NCBI GenBank assembly: GCA_937625935.1
Contig: OW569394.1
Span: 248,001-312,000, forward strand
Length of the DNA: 64,000 nucleotides
Direction of reading: 5' to 3'
From: Tetramitus jugosus
Taxonomy: Eukaryota > Heterolobosea > Eutetramitea > Acrasida > Vahlkampfiidae
Shown: one piece after another, positions 43,301-53,673 of the stretch
Numbering within the stretch: position 1 is the stretch's first letter
Layout: each line of letters starts with the position of its first letter
The notes under the pieces: generated by a model
What the model was told of the DNA's origin: nothing
Seen by the model: only the letters and a program-made list of their open reading frames with translations
The model's database searches: none
Position numbers and translations under genes: made by a program

Positions 43301-43963
43301 TCTTCAAAGACGACAGAATTTGAAGAAACTTGCAACCACCAACAAACAACGATTAACAAATTAATGTCACAAGTTCAAGAATTCGAATCAGTATGTGCCA
43401 ATCATCATGAACAAGAGAGTCAGTTCAATATACAGAAGAGTTCAATGATGGAGACGATTCAAGATCAGAGCAATCAACTCCAACAGTTGACCGGTCAACT
43501 AAGTCAATCTCAGGAAGCAAACTCCCAGTTGGATAGACAAATAGAGGAGTTGCTCACACACAAGAATCCAAAGCAAAAGATTCACATGATCAATAAGATT
43601 ATACAGAGCAATCATGACTTGAAAGAAAAGGTGAAATATATGGAGCAACAGCTATTGACTAAGCAAGTTCACAACAAGGAGAATGAGGATACATTGGCTT
43701 CAACACCAAAGAATCAACTAGGCAGGACAAACTTGTCTGTGTTGAATGTTTCCCTAACAAGCAATAATGGTTCTACGTCCGATGAAGCATTACAAGTCGC
43801 TCGGATAGAAGAAGTGCTAAAGAATGTGTTGCGGCTGTACAATGGCAAGCGGAGGAAGAACGATCCAGCAAGAAAAACAACTCCATACTGTCGAGTGATG
43901 GAAATGCTGGAAGTGCTGGAAGAAGAGGCTTCGAATCGAGGTACGAGAGGATCAACCCGATAA
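40347..43963 (+). CDS. Kinesin-12-like motor with long coiled coil
   Basis: The first coding exon is only 7 bp (40347-40353, ATGGAAG). Intron 40354-40469 (gtaaag...gcacag) is followed by exon 2, 40470-43963, and the join reads MEDFLEDKSGVSVVVRIRPP. The product is 1166 residues. An N-terminal motor (residues about 10-360) has the P-loop GQTGAGKTFTM, switch I SSRSHSVFTI, switch II DLAGSERQ and HIPYRDSKLTYLLRDSLGG. The rest is heptad-rich coiled coil to the C-terminus. An N-terminal motor that opens almost directly with VVVRIRPP, followed by a very long coil, resembles kinesin-12/KIF15 and PAKRP-type plus-end motors. A spindle role is therefore likely. AATAAA lies 15 bp after the stop. E2F-like sites precede it. 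Confidence 0.92.
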
Positions 43964-44591
43964 AGCTTTGAATTGCGTAATAAACAGACCTTCACGATTA
44001 ATAATCGACACGAACTTAGCTGATTTGTTGACAACTTCGCAGTTCCTCGTGAATATGTTGCCAGTCTAACTGAGCATTGATTCTCCCACAGCTCTTGATA
44101 CCATACTGACATCAAACCCAATAGTTACTGTAGTGAGGAAAGGCATTGTTTTTTGTATTTGTTGGAGTAGTCAACCACTTTGGTGTTTATGTTGATACCC
44201 ACTGTTACAAACTAAAATGACCATACACAATGGAAGACACAATGACAGTTCAATATTAACTTTAATGTCTTTACTATCTATAGCTGAGGGGCAAACTTAA
44301 TGATTAAGAACCGCTCAAAGTTAGCATCTGAGTCATGAGAAAGTGTGATCCCCGTTGTTGTGACTGTCTCTTGATTAAAGCGTAGACCAAATGCACATGG
44401 ATACACCAGCATGCATGTTGTTGTTGATCCCTTTTCTGAGTTTGTGCTTTTAACTGGGAGGATATGAGTTCTTTCCGGGAATTACCCAAGGATTTAAGGT
44501 CCGAACTAGTAGTTCATCACGGTCGAAGTAAAAGATTTGCCTTATTGTTGCCTCTTCCTTACTGTGTCTTCAAATAATGATGTCCATCCTT
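43964..44591. other. Intergenic region, nothing recognized
   Basis: About 630 bp between the kinesin stop and the GT49 remnant. Short frames on both strands show no family pattern. It presumably contains the kinesin 3' UTR. Confidence 0.4.
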
Positions 44592-45520
44592 TCATAACGA
44601 GCTTAATGGACTGTCGCACGTCTTGTTTTTATATATCTTCATTACTGTATCATACAAGGAACTGCTTTCTGGCATGTATGAAAGAAATATGGAATCATCC
44701 TTCTTCCTCTGTTCATAGAAGTGTACCATGTAACTTTGAGGTAAAACAATAGGCTGAAGGCAATATTCCCGTCTAAGTCGATCATAACATATTACTTTGT
44801 TGCGCCCGCGATTGTAAAACCTTTCATCACATAAAACTCCATTCTCAGATCGATCAATGTATGTACTTCGAGAAAAGAAAGCATATGGTTCATAATATTG
44901 TTCGTGGCCAACACTGTATGCAGTCGTGGTATCCCTCCACGTTGGATAATCGGTTGTTTGGTGACCTGGTTTCCAACTTGAGAAATGAAATGGATCAATG
45001 ACACTCTGACTCCAAGCAATTAGAAGATCATTCTTGCTCTTTGGTATTCCATAGTTGCATTGAGTTCTCATCCTCTTTGCCATGACTGAATCACAGTCAC
45101 CATCGGTCTTGAGATCATCAAACTCGAACGCTGGCACCACGAACATGAGTTGCTCTTGTTGTTGTTCAGTCAGGTTCAATCTTGTAATAGATTTAGATTC
45201 CAGTGTGCTTTTCAAATCTGCAATCACTTCATTTGAGAAAATAAAGTCCATATCGTGAATCATGACCCAATTGGCACGAGAAAACATTAAACCAATGTTT
45301 CTCAGCACATAATCGGATAAGGAAGAAATTGATGCTTGTAAACCAAATGAATCAATATGTTGTTAATGCACCACAGTGCATCCTCGCAAACATTCACATC
45401 TCTGTAAATTTGGTCATTCTTCTTGTCATAATGTTTGTTGTTTGGAAAAGTTGGGATTGTTCGCGCGAATAGATTCCTGTGACATAGCTGGACCGGTATA
45501 AAATCGGGTCTCCCAAGTTA
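44592..45520 (-). pseudogene. GT49 (LARGE/B4GAT1-like) glycosyltransferase, frameshifted
   Basis: The long downstream frame (45308-44592) encodes the catalytic core: VLRNIGLMFSRANWVMIHDM ending in DMDF (the DxD-type metal site), PFHFSSWKPGHQTTDYPTW, YEPYAFFSRSTYIDRSE, and CDERFYNRGRNKV, a typical GT49 layout. Its true N-terminal continuation is in another frame: HYDKKNDQIYRDVNVCEDAL and then ILIHLVYKHQFLPYPI, directly before VLRNIG. Family members read YPIN.LRN here, so one A is missing near 45310. Farther upstream (to about 45770) the frames become unclear, with several stops. Glycosyltransferases of this family add glucuronic acid or xylose in the Golgi. Either an eroding gene or a sequence error is possible. 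Confidence 0.65.
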
Positions 45521-45675
45521 TACAAAGTAATATGTCACTGGTTGTCCCTACAGCCTGGTTCTGTCTACAGAAAACTGAATCGATGCAATCGATGCAGAAA
45601 TTCAAATGAGATAGAGCAACAAGGCCTTTTCTTTGATTCGTTGGCGTTTGTTGCAGGCATGAGATGTGGATAGGA

Positions 45676-45758
45676 CACCGGTATTGAGATCTTGAGACAT
45701 GACGGAACGCACAGGAGATTGGTTTCCGAGATTCACACGAAGATCTCAAATACCGGTG
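45676..45758. repeat. Inverted repeat, 17/18-bp arms
   Basis: CACCGGTATTGAGATCT (45676-45692) is matched in inverted orientation by AGATCTCAAATACCGGTG (45741-45758), with a single one-base bulge and a 48-bp loop. It lies upstream of the GT49 remnant and the Na/Ca exchanger. Function unknown. Confidence 0.65.
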
Positions 45759-45967
45759 GACACGATGCACAAATTGAAGTTTCGTTTTCTCAGATCAGAC
45801 ATGTCGAATTCTTGAGCTCAAAAAATATGGCAGCTTTACATCGGGCGTTGGCCTAAAATAGCAAAGTACCTGTCCTTTGAAGGGTGCCAACGTGCCTCTA
45901 TCTAACTTGGCTCAGTCATAGGTCATTGCATCATGGTTGATCAACGATTTTGAATTGACAAAAGTAA

Positions 45968-48556
45968 ATGACAACGACAATCACTATCATGGAGAACCGA
46001 CCCAATGGTCCTTCTTCTGCTTCTCCGTTCAACCAAATGAGCAAACGAACGCCCACATGGCATCTCATCAAATCTCTGGTTGTTCTCATTGTGTTAGCTC
46101 TAACAGTGTTTTCACTTTATTGGAAACAAACGAGGACGTCCAGGTCCAATTTTCTCACAAAGGCATCCATTAGCTCAAGAAGGAACATGAATTATCATGA
46201 TTCTGTCTGGTCTATAGGCACAAACAACAAGACTGGAACACACAAGCAACGAGAACGATTTTTTGAAGCATCTGTAGCAACAACAAGTGCAGATGCAGAC
46301 AATGGAGGAGGTGAAGATGATGGAAACTCAAAAATTTGCCACAAAGTTGCTGTTTATAAGGGGTCAAAGTGCAAATTTGTGAGGAAGAATTGCCCACAGC
46401 CATTGGCTGGTGGATTGATCAATTATTTGCACCTTCGATATTGTGGATTTGACAAAGTTCCCTTTTTCTTCTTTGCTTGTGGTGTATGTAAGATTTATGT
46501 TGCTCTACAAAATCATTTTACTTGAAGAAGATTAACTCACTAGTTTTTTGTAATGTGTCTGGTACATTGGTGGACACACACGCGACTGTAGTTTTTCTGG
46601 ATTCTACTCTTATTTTACTTGTTGTCAGATACGGCAGAGACGTACTTTTGTCCTTCGTTGACTCAGATTTCTAGTTACTTGAAATTGTCGCCGAATGTAG
46701 CTGGTGTAACTTTCCTGGCTCTAGGTAATGGTGCACCTGATATTGCAAGTATCGTGGCAGGTGTTTTGTCAGGAAGTACTGGTTTTGGTGTGGGTGAGCC
46801 GATTGGTGCTGGACTGTTTGTTACGACCTGGGTCATGGCAACTGTCACGCTGTGTAGTGATGTAAAGGTGGATGGAGCACCCTTTTTGAGGGATATCGGA
46901 ACGTACTTGTTAAGTGTGGTGTTCGTGTTGAGTGTTTGTGTTCGGCAGGGCGAGATTCGATTGTGGAACGCGCTTACTTGCTTGTCCATTTACATTGTCT
47001 ATGTTTCGGTGGTTGTGGTCGGTAGAGCTATCCACGTGGGAATCAAGTCACGCAAACTAGCAAAGGAGAAGAAGTTGATTGAGTTGCAGAAGAAGGGTTC
47101 TTTTTCATCACCACCAAAGGCCGGTACGACATCCGCCTATGATCGTGCTGATTCCAAGACTTCTCTGTTGGACAACATTGAATTGTCTGGTGATAAGGAA
47201 AGCTCCATCTACTATGTATCAGTGAGTGAGGAGTATGACGCCGAGATTGAAACCAAGTGGACCAAGGAACCTGTTTTGATTCATTATGTAGAACAGGAGG
47301 AACATGTGAACCATTCGAATACCTCAATGAACAATAGTAAGAAGAATGAAAACTCTTCCTATGAACTAGAATCAGAGAAATTTGTTGAGGAGGTTACGAT
47401 TATTGACACTTCATCCGATGATAGTGATTCAGAAGAGGATGAGGCATCACCTACACAGATTGCATCACTGCACCGGAATGATCAATTCCATAAATGGGGC
47501 AACCTGAAGGTCCAAAACATTCACAATCGACAACAATTTGCTCGCAGTTTGAAACGTCGACACGGCAGTGGATTCTTCTTTCCAAAGGTTCTACTCAACT
47601 CCAATCATCTTGATTCGCCAACTATTTCTCATGAGGATGAGTTAGTACGAACCAAAGCATTCATTTTTGAGGATCACTTTGACATGAGCAATAGCACGAT
47701 AGAGGAAGATGAAGGAGGCAACTGTATTGAAACAGAGGACGGTTATGTTCAACAGTTCTCGCATTGGATCGAATGGGATGAGAAGAGTTGGTTCGATCGA
47801 CTCTTCTACCTTCTTGTCTCACCAACAATTCTCGCACGTAACTTGACCATTCCCCAAGCTGATCCAGTCTGTTGGAGCAAGGTTTTTGCCGTGTTGTGTC
47901 CATTGTTCATGGGACCTTTTATTTTGTTTGCCACAGGAGGATTGAATGTCAAGCTTGGTCATGCACGGGTGTTTCCTCTCTGGACTCTCATTCTGATCAT
48001 CACTGTATTTATCAGTATCTTGATTATGTTGACGACTTCACGATCGAAACCGCCACTCTATCACTTTATTTTCGTGTTCACTGCATTTGCAAGTAGTGTC
48101 ATTTGGATTTATTTGGTTGCCAACGAACTGGTTGCCATCTTGCAAAGTTGTGGTATTATGTGGCAAATTAGTGATGGTATTTTAGCGATCACTGTTTTGG
48201 CTTGGGGTAACTCATTAGGTGACATGGTTGCAAATGTTGTCGTTGCCAGACAAGGATACCCAGAAATGGCTATTGGAGCTTGTTACGGCGGCCCGTGCCT
48301 GAATTTGTTGATCGGTTTAGGATTGAGTATGACAGCTCATTGTATCAAGTTTGGGTCGTTCCCAGTGGTTTTGGAACCCAATGTGTTAATGTCATTTATC
48401 TTTCTTCTCGCTAGCATTCTCGCAGCATTGTTGGTCGTGCCTGTGAATGGATTCCGAGTACCAAAGGCATTCGGTGTCTTTTTACTCAGTATCTACGGTA
48501 TCTTCATGGTGATGAGCATTATGATAGAGAGTGGTTTGATATTCAGACAAGTGTAA
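45968..48556 (+). CDS. NCLX-like Na+/Ca2+ exchanger (CaCA superfamily)
   Basis: Two exons, 45968-46483 and 46592-48556, with intron 46484-46591 (gtatgt...ctgtag). The join reads FFFFACGFFWILLLFYLLSD, restoring a membrane span. The product is 826 residues. The alpha-1 repeat is VAGVTFLALGNGAPDIAS and alpha-2 is AITVLAWGNSLGDMVANVVV followed by ARQGYPEMAIGACYGGP, the ARQGYP signature of the cation/Ca2+ exchanger (NCLX/CCX) branch. A large acidic cytosolic loop (about residues 330-450) separates the halves. An N-terminal span (SLVVLIVLALTVFSLYW) followed by a CQPLAGG-type cysteine-bearing segment precedes alpha-1. It probably moves Ca2+ out of the cytosol or a compartment; the membrane is not determined. 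Confidence 0.9.
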
Positions 48557-48636
48557 CTAACTCCAAAAATCTGTTCAGTTCTGTGGATGAATAATTTATA
48601 CATATATATACATATTTACAAGTCAGAGTTAATTTT

Positions 48637-50000
48637 TTAGGCAGGAAGAGCTTTCCACATGTTTGATTCAAATCCAACTTCATTGTTTCCTCTACTGATC
48701 CAGAAGAATCCGTTGATACCAAAGCCTGTTCCCCATTGGTTAGCAACAATCCAATAGAGTTGATTACCAGTTACTCCCCAACCGACGACACGAACTGCAT
48801 GTCCTCCCACATAGGAACCAGAAGTATGCTTGTAAACTCCAGAAGTATAATAGAAAAAGTCCTGATAAACTGCGAAGGCTGCTTGGATGGGTCCATACTG
48901 TAGAATTTCGTTCTGAATTGAAGGGATATTGTTTCCATTCAATTGTAGTGCACCTGTAGCCTTGTAGAGGACCAATGGAGAATTATTTGCGCATTTGGTT
49001 GGACAGACTCCATTTGTACCAGAATATGGAACGCAAGTACTGGTAGGATCTCCTTTAGTTGAAAGGAAGCTCCATGTTTTGTCAAGATATCCGCCACTAC
49101 AACCAGAATTGGCAGTATCGCACGATACTTGATATTGTGGGGATAATGACAAAACAGCTCCCAAGTTTTTGTTGATGCAATATCTATCGCCAAGCACTTG
49201 AGCAGCACTGAATGCCCAACATGATCCACAGCCTCCTTGATTTCCAATTGGATTAATACAGCCTGGCCATTTGTTGAGAGCATTAAAGCTGGTAGGAATT
49301 CCTGGGCAAGTACCTTTTGGTTTGAGAACATCATTACAGCAGTCGTATGCATTTGGGAGATAGCATCCATATCCACAGCGAAGGTGACCCAATGGGCAGA
49401 GGAAGAAGCCACCCAAGCACACATGAGTTTGTGGGTTGTAACAAGTACTTGCGCAACCCTTATCTGCAGATGGACATGCTGGACACGCTTGGATATTCTT
49501 TGTCTCATGTACACTACGAACTACAGGTTGAGATGGCAGGAGTGTTGCAGCTAAAACTTTGACATCATTCAAAGTTTTTCCAGCAAAACTAGGATTGGCT
49601 CCTGCAACCCAACTGGCTTGAATCGAGTTCAAAGTCTTAATAATTGTTGTATCACTCAATGACGAAGTTGAATTGAACAAAGTATCCAGTTTTACAATCT
49701 GTCCAGAGCTGCTACAATAGTATGCATTTGAGTCATAGCATTTTCCATTACATCCTGCAAAATGACCATGGGCTTGTATGTGTCTGGCTTGCAAGCATGA
49801 GTAGTTGGGTTGTAACAAGCAGACGCAGGTCCCACAAGATTGTTTAAACAGCAAGAATCACCAGTTGGACATGTTTGATTGCCACAAGTTGCTTCCACTC
49901 TTCTTCCTCTCTTGATAATCTTGACTCTAAGTGCATCAAGAGTACTAACCAGAACAGCAAGTGTAACAACTATTGCAATTATGTAAGTTGTGTATTTCAT
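48637..50000 (-). CDS. Cathepsin B-like cysteine protease with cysteine-rich N-terminus (one-base frameshift)
   Basis: ATG at 50000 begins a signal peptide (TYIIAIVVTLAVLVSTLDAL). Two or three granulin-like cysteine repeats follow (CPTGDSCCLNN, CYNPTTHACK; later CYNPQTHVCLGG). A papain-type C1 domain comes next: GNQGGCGSCWAFSAAQV with the nucleophile Cys, CDTANSGCSGGYLD, GGHAVRVVGWGV with the catalytic His, and ANQWGTGFGINGFFWISRG with the Asn (Gln replaces the usual Ser of NSWG). The frame breaks at 49770-49772, in a CCC run: one more C would join the signal-peptide half to the protease half in a repeat that matches the later one. Total length would be about 454 residues. Secreted or lysosomal digestion is expected. 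Loss of one homopolymer base looks like a sequence error, but a null allele is possible. Confidence 0.85.
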
Positions 50001-50746
50001 AGTTATTGAATTGTATGATTGTTTATCTAGATGGGAAAACAATTTTCAATCTCATTTATACATTCATGATGGTATTAATCTCATTGATGGTTTCAAGTCA
50101 TCTTGTCCATTCTGGGAGAAGAAAAAAAAAGAAAAGGATAAAAAAACCTTTACGATTATGTGATCATCACAAAAACAGGCCCGTTGTAATCCCATCACCG
50201 CCTCAAATAAAATGAGGTGAAAGTAATTGTATGCTATTTTTTTGAGATAACACATTTTTGCAAAATCATTCTTGATTCATATCGATCTTTATGAAGCGAG
50301 ACCTGGTTTGGATCCAACAGTGTACCAACATACACTAGTACTGGTAAAAGATGACCAAAGAATTGGACCTCAGCAACGAAGTGTTAGAACTAGATGGACA
50401 AGTTGCTTCCTACCAAGTAGATTTATCCAGAGAATGGCTTTGGAAGGTTGATAAGATTGCAGACAGATTGTCAAAGAGTTTTGATGCATTACTTGCTAAT
50501 ATTGACACAATGCTGAGTTTCCCTCTCTGATAATGTACAGTAACCTTTCAATCAAACGAGCAGGATACAAAGAACTGAAACATATTCCTTGATTAATTGA
50601 TTGTCTCTGTTGAGGACTCTCTGCTCTCTTCCTCTCTTCCTCTCTCCGAATCGTAAATTTCAAAACGCCACAATGGAGGGAAAATTGTGACAAAAATCAA
50701 CCAGATTTATTTTGTTTTTTGGGCTCTGCAAAGAACTCGGACAGAG
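50001..50746. other. Intergenic region between the cathepsin and the first CX3C protein
   Basis: About 750 bp. Apart from one short plus-strand frame (50351-50530, listed separately) I see no gene. It contains a polypurine run near 50115-50148 (gagaagaaaaaaaaagaaaag). Confidence 0.4.
50351..50530 (+). CDS. Small helical protein, 59 residues, hypothetical
   Basis: ATG at 50351 to TGA at 50528-50530, with an in-frame TAA just upstream. The peptide has few prolines and a regular amphipathic pattern (LDLSNEVLELDGQVASYQVD; KVDKIADRLSKSFDALLANI), as in short coiled-coil adaptor subunits. It could also be an exon of a longer gene. I do not recognize the family. Confidence 0.35.
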   Translation: MTKELDLSNEVLELDGQVASYQVDLSREWLWKVDKIADRLSKSFDALLANIDTMLSFPL

Positions 50747-51205
50747 TTAGAAAGCACGACCCAAGCTACATCTATCGAGGCAAACAGCAGCACTAGCCTT
50801 GCAATTCTTGAGGCAATTATTGTCATATCTGTTGGAGGCATCAGAAAGAGCACGACCCAAGCTGCATCTGTCAAGACAAACAGCAGGACTGGCCTTACAA
50901 TTCTTGAGGCAAATGTTGTCATATCTGTTGGAAGCATCTGAGAGAACACGAGGAGACACTTTTCTACTGCGAATTCTACATCTGTCATAGCAAACATCAG
51001 GATTTGCTCTGCAACTAATCAAGCAACGAGTATCATACTCTTCGTTGTTGTTGAAAGAGTCAGAGAGGATACTGCCTGTGGTACATCTGTCAAGGCAAAC
51101 AGGAGCAGTGGCTTTACAATTTCTGAGACAGTTGGGGTCATATCTGTTGGCCAGAGTGGAGGCGACAAGCGCCAGAACTACAATAAAAAGAATGATAATT
51201 CTCAT
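50747..51205 (-). CDS. Secreted tandem twin-CX3C protein, four repeats
   Basis: 152 residues. A signal peptide (MRIIILFIVVLALVASTLA) is followed by four units of the form (R/E)YDxxCLxxCKAxxxxCLDRC, i.e. CX3C-X6-CX3C: CLRNCKATAPVCLDRC, CLISCRANPDVCYDRC, CLKNCKASPAVCLDRC and CLKNCKASAAVCLDRC. Linkers of about 12-20 residues contain LSD(A/S) and, after unit 2, a basic RSRK stretch. No lipid anchor or membrane span is seen. I know no named family with this exact repeat. A disulfide-stapled helical hairpin is a reasonable guess; the role (defence, digestion or surface coat) is unknown. A three-repeat paralogue lies at 52973-53305. Confidence 0.75.
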   Translation of the reverse strand: MRIIILFIVVLALVASTLANRYDPNCLRNCKATAPVCLDRCTTGSILSDSFNNNEEYDTRCLISCRANPDVCYDRCRIRSRKVSPRVLSDASNRYDNICLKNCKASPAVCLDRCSLGRALSDASNRYDNNCLKNCKASAAVCLDRCSLGRAF

Positions 51206-51834
51206 AGTGTGGGTGGTTGGGTGGGTAATTATTTTTTTGTTGGTTGCTGCCCTCTGTGTTTTCTTTCTTTTGAAGGTTCATCCAGTGCGAACACACCCTC
51301 CGTGTGCGCGGTAGGTCAACCGGAAGCCATGACGTTTGACGAGATCACACTCGGAATGCCAATAGCAAAAACATGAGAAGGAAGCAAGATATCGACGATA
51401 CAATCCTCTTGGCCAATTATTCAGACATGAGGTCACTTCTCATACTCAATCCTGTCTTTCTGTATCGAGTAATGGACAGCAAGTGCTTTAGTTTTTGCTT
51501 TTCGCAAGGACTCAACCATGTGTTGATCTCCAATTTTTTTGGTATTGGGTGCTGTTTTCGGGGATTGAAGTAGATCGGTAGGATCTTCTTTCGTCTCTTC
51601 ACCTTGCCTTCTGACCGGCTACAGGATTAACTTCCTCTCCATTCCATTGTCCCTTCAATCTTCGCAATTGCATTCCTTAACCTATGCTCTATCTCTTGTC
51701 TTTCTGTGTCCGAGTGACCATCATGTCCACAACTGCTGTTTTACTTCAATTCTCTCCTGAGTTTGTCAGATTCCATGTTCCGACCTTGTTCGGGAACCAG
51801 AAAGATCAATCAACGAACATAAAAGAAAAGAGCA
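51206..51834. other. Intergenic region upstream of the lipase
   Basis: About 630 bp between divergently transcribed genes. A 66-codon plus-strand frame at 51373-51573 starts with ATG but shows no domain or homologous pattern, so I do not call it a gene. Confidence 0.35.
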
Positions 51835-52785
51835 ATGAAGCGCTGGTACATATTGTGCCACGGGTTCCATGGCAGACCCGCAGGAATGAGACCACTCGAA
51901 GAAATGATTGACAGACGAGATCCAGAGGCCCTTGTTCTGAACTGTAAATCTCTGAGCTTTTTTGACATGGGAATGGGTATGGAGTCCATGGCTACCAAGA
52001 TTGTTGCAGAAATTCGACAGTTCTACGATGATGAGGTGTTGGAAAAAGAGAGACGTGAACTCATTCTCATTGGTCACTCGATGGGAGGCTTACTATTGAG
52101 ACGAGCGATCACGCTCTTTTTTAGGGGAGAGCACAGTTGGATCGTTCCTGGTACCTATGTATCTGTGGCCACTCCTCATCTAGGTGTCGACAGAACTAGT
52201 CATCTTCGACAAGTGCATCCATGGTTTGCACCCATTTATTCTCTGGGTATTCTGTCAGTCTCCCTCATTGGGTTCTTGTTGCCAAATCTGTTTGACACCA
52301 TTATGCAAATGTTGGTTCGAGATGGAGAGAATCAATATTTGAAACAGTTGTGTGATGAAGAAAACTTGGGATCTCTCTCCAAGTTCCAACGCAGGCTCTG
52401 TATCTCTTCTGCTGACGGTCTTGATATGAACGTACCGCTTTATTCTTCGCATATTGGTGTGACTCAGCATGAAAAGAACGAAAGAGTGTCTGTAGCAATC
52501 AACGATGAACAGAAGAGCAAGTTGTGGCTTGATAACCATCAAAGAGAGATGAAGAGAAAGTTGGACCAGTTAGATTGGACTCGGATTACATTGCGATTCC
52601 AGGTACCATGGCATTTGTATCCCTTTGCGCACCCCATCATACTTCAGAATACACTCTATTGTGGTCACATCTGTCCCTGGCTCTACAAGGTTCATTGCGA
52701 CGAAGTCAGAGCACGTTGGGAGTTGGCTTGCACCAATTATGATATTGTGCCCTTTGCAAAAAGAAACCAACAGTTAAATCAATAA
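51835..52785 (+). CDS. DUF676-type serine esterase/lipase (ROG1-like)
   Basis: 316 residues, single exon. An alpha/beta hydrolase begins with the oxyanion strand WYILCHGFHG. The nucleophile elbow is LILIGHSMGGLLLRRAI (GxSxG serine). ATPHLGVDR follows the family pattern of DUF676 proteins. The catalytic Asp is probably in the ISSADGLDMNVPLYSS region, and the His may be in the PLYSSHIG or PWHLYPFAHP segments. There is no signal peptide. ROG1-like enzymes act on monoacylglycerols or phospholipids, so a lipid-ester substrate is likely. It is flanked on both sides by twin-CX3C genes on the opposite strand. Confidence 0.82.
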   Translation: MKRWYILCHGFHGRPAGMRPLEEMIDRRDPEALVLNCKSLSFFDMGMGMESMATKIVAEIRQFYDDEVLEKERRELILIGHSMGGLLLRRAITLFFRGEHSWIVPGTYVSVATPHLGVDRTSHLRQVHPWFAPIYSLGILSVSLIGFLLPNLFDTIMQMLVRDGENQYLKQLCDEENLGSLSKFQRRLCISSADGLDMNVPLYSSHIGVTQHEKNERVSVAINDEQKSKLWLDNHQREMKRKLDQLDWTRITLRFQVPWHLYPFAHPIILQNTLYCGHICPWLYKVHCDEVRARWELACTNYDIVPFAKRNQQLNQ

Positions 52786-52972
52786 AGAATAGTATCATTG
52801 TTTCAAGAACCAGAAAGAAAAGTGGTAATGTCTCAGGAGGACCGACATATGCTGTGATAAACATTTTCGCTTTTGACATGTAACCATTTGACAAGTTTAA
52901 AATCAAGAGTTGTCCGTCTTTATTGGGTAACTTTCGTTTAGTACTCAAAAGAGAAAGCCCTGAAATATCCGA

Positions 52973-53305
52973 TTAATTAGATTTGGAAGCACATCTGGCA
53001 AAGCATATTGCAGGGTTTGATGCCTTGCAATTTCTAAGGCAACGGAAATCATATTCTTGGAAGTCGGAGAGAGCACGACCCAAGGTACATCTGTCGAGGC
53101 ATACTGCAGGACTAGCTTTGCATCTCATCAAGCAATTGGAGTCATATCTGTTGTGAGAGTCAGAGAAAGCATCCAAGGCACATCTTTCAAAGCATATCGC
53201 AGGATTTGATGCCTTACAATTTCTGAGGCAAATGGAGTCATATCTACGGGCTAAAACCGAGGCAACGAAGGCCAAAATAACAATTACAAGTACGATGGTT
53301 CTCAT
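52973..53305 (-). CDS. Secreted tandem twin-CX3C protein, three repeats
   Basis: 110 residues. A signal peptide (MRTIVLVIVILAFVASVLA) very like that of the 50747-51205 protein is followed by three CX3C-X6/7-CX3C units: CLRNCKASNPAICFERC, CLMRCKASPAVCLDRC and CLRNCKASNPAICFARC. Each starts with (R/E)YDxx. Units 1 and 3 carry one extra residue between the cysteine pairs. The frame ends KSN directly after the last cysteine unit. It is a paralogue arising by tandem duplication with the lipase gene between the copies. Function unknown. Confidence 0.75.
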   Translation of the reverse strand: MRTIVLVIVILAFVASVLARRYDSICLRNCKASNPAICFERCALDAFSDSHNRYDSNCLMRCKASPAVCLDRCTLGRALSDFQEYDFRCLRNCKASNPAICFARCASKSN

Positions 53306-53673
53306 GAGTGTGTTGGTTTTTCTTTGTTGTTGGTTGGTGATGGTAGGATTAGCTGTTTTTAAGGTGCACTGAGGGACGAAGTTGAAGTCAACTGGGAGGC
53401 AGGGCTATGGATTTTGATACTTGTCAAATTCATTCCCCTTTCCTGAAAAATCACCATTCGTCAAGCGTCGGTGAATGGAGAATCCACCTTGGGTTTCAGC
53501 TGAAAAATCTCCATACAACGGCACTCAGTTCGAAATTGAAGACCCAGTACTGAAAAGAATGAAAATGTCATAATGCTTGTAGTCTCTATAGGTACAATGA
53601 TTTACATGGTGGACTATGTCAATGTGATGATCTTCTTTGTCACCGTTTTGCACAGTGAATGTGGTTCGCAACC
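53306..53673. other. Intergenic region, nothing recognized
   Basis: About 370 bp between the three-repeat CX3C gene promoter and the NADPH oxidase stop. No coding or RNA pattern is seen. Confidence 0.35.

Noticed and set aside
45426-45770. 114-codon minus-strand frame upstream of GT49
   Set aside because: It starts with a non-obvious codon, is rich in His/Arg/Cys without a domain pattern, and differs in frame from the GT49 continuation that does match the family.
50687-50941. Plus-strand open frame across the twin-CX3C gene
   Set aside because: It is the antisense of the repeat gene. The minus strand has the signal peptide and cysteine pattern.
51373-51573. 66-codon plus-strand frame before the lipase
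   Set aside because: Starts with ATG but has no recognizable motif, and nothing else supports it.
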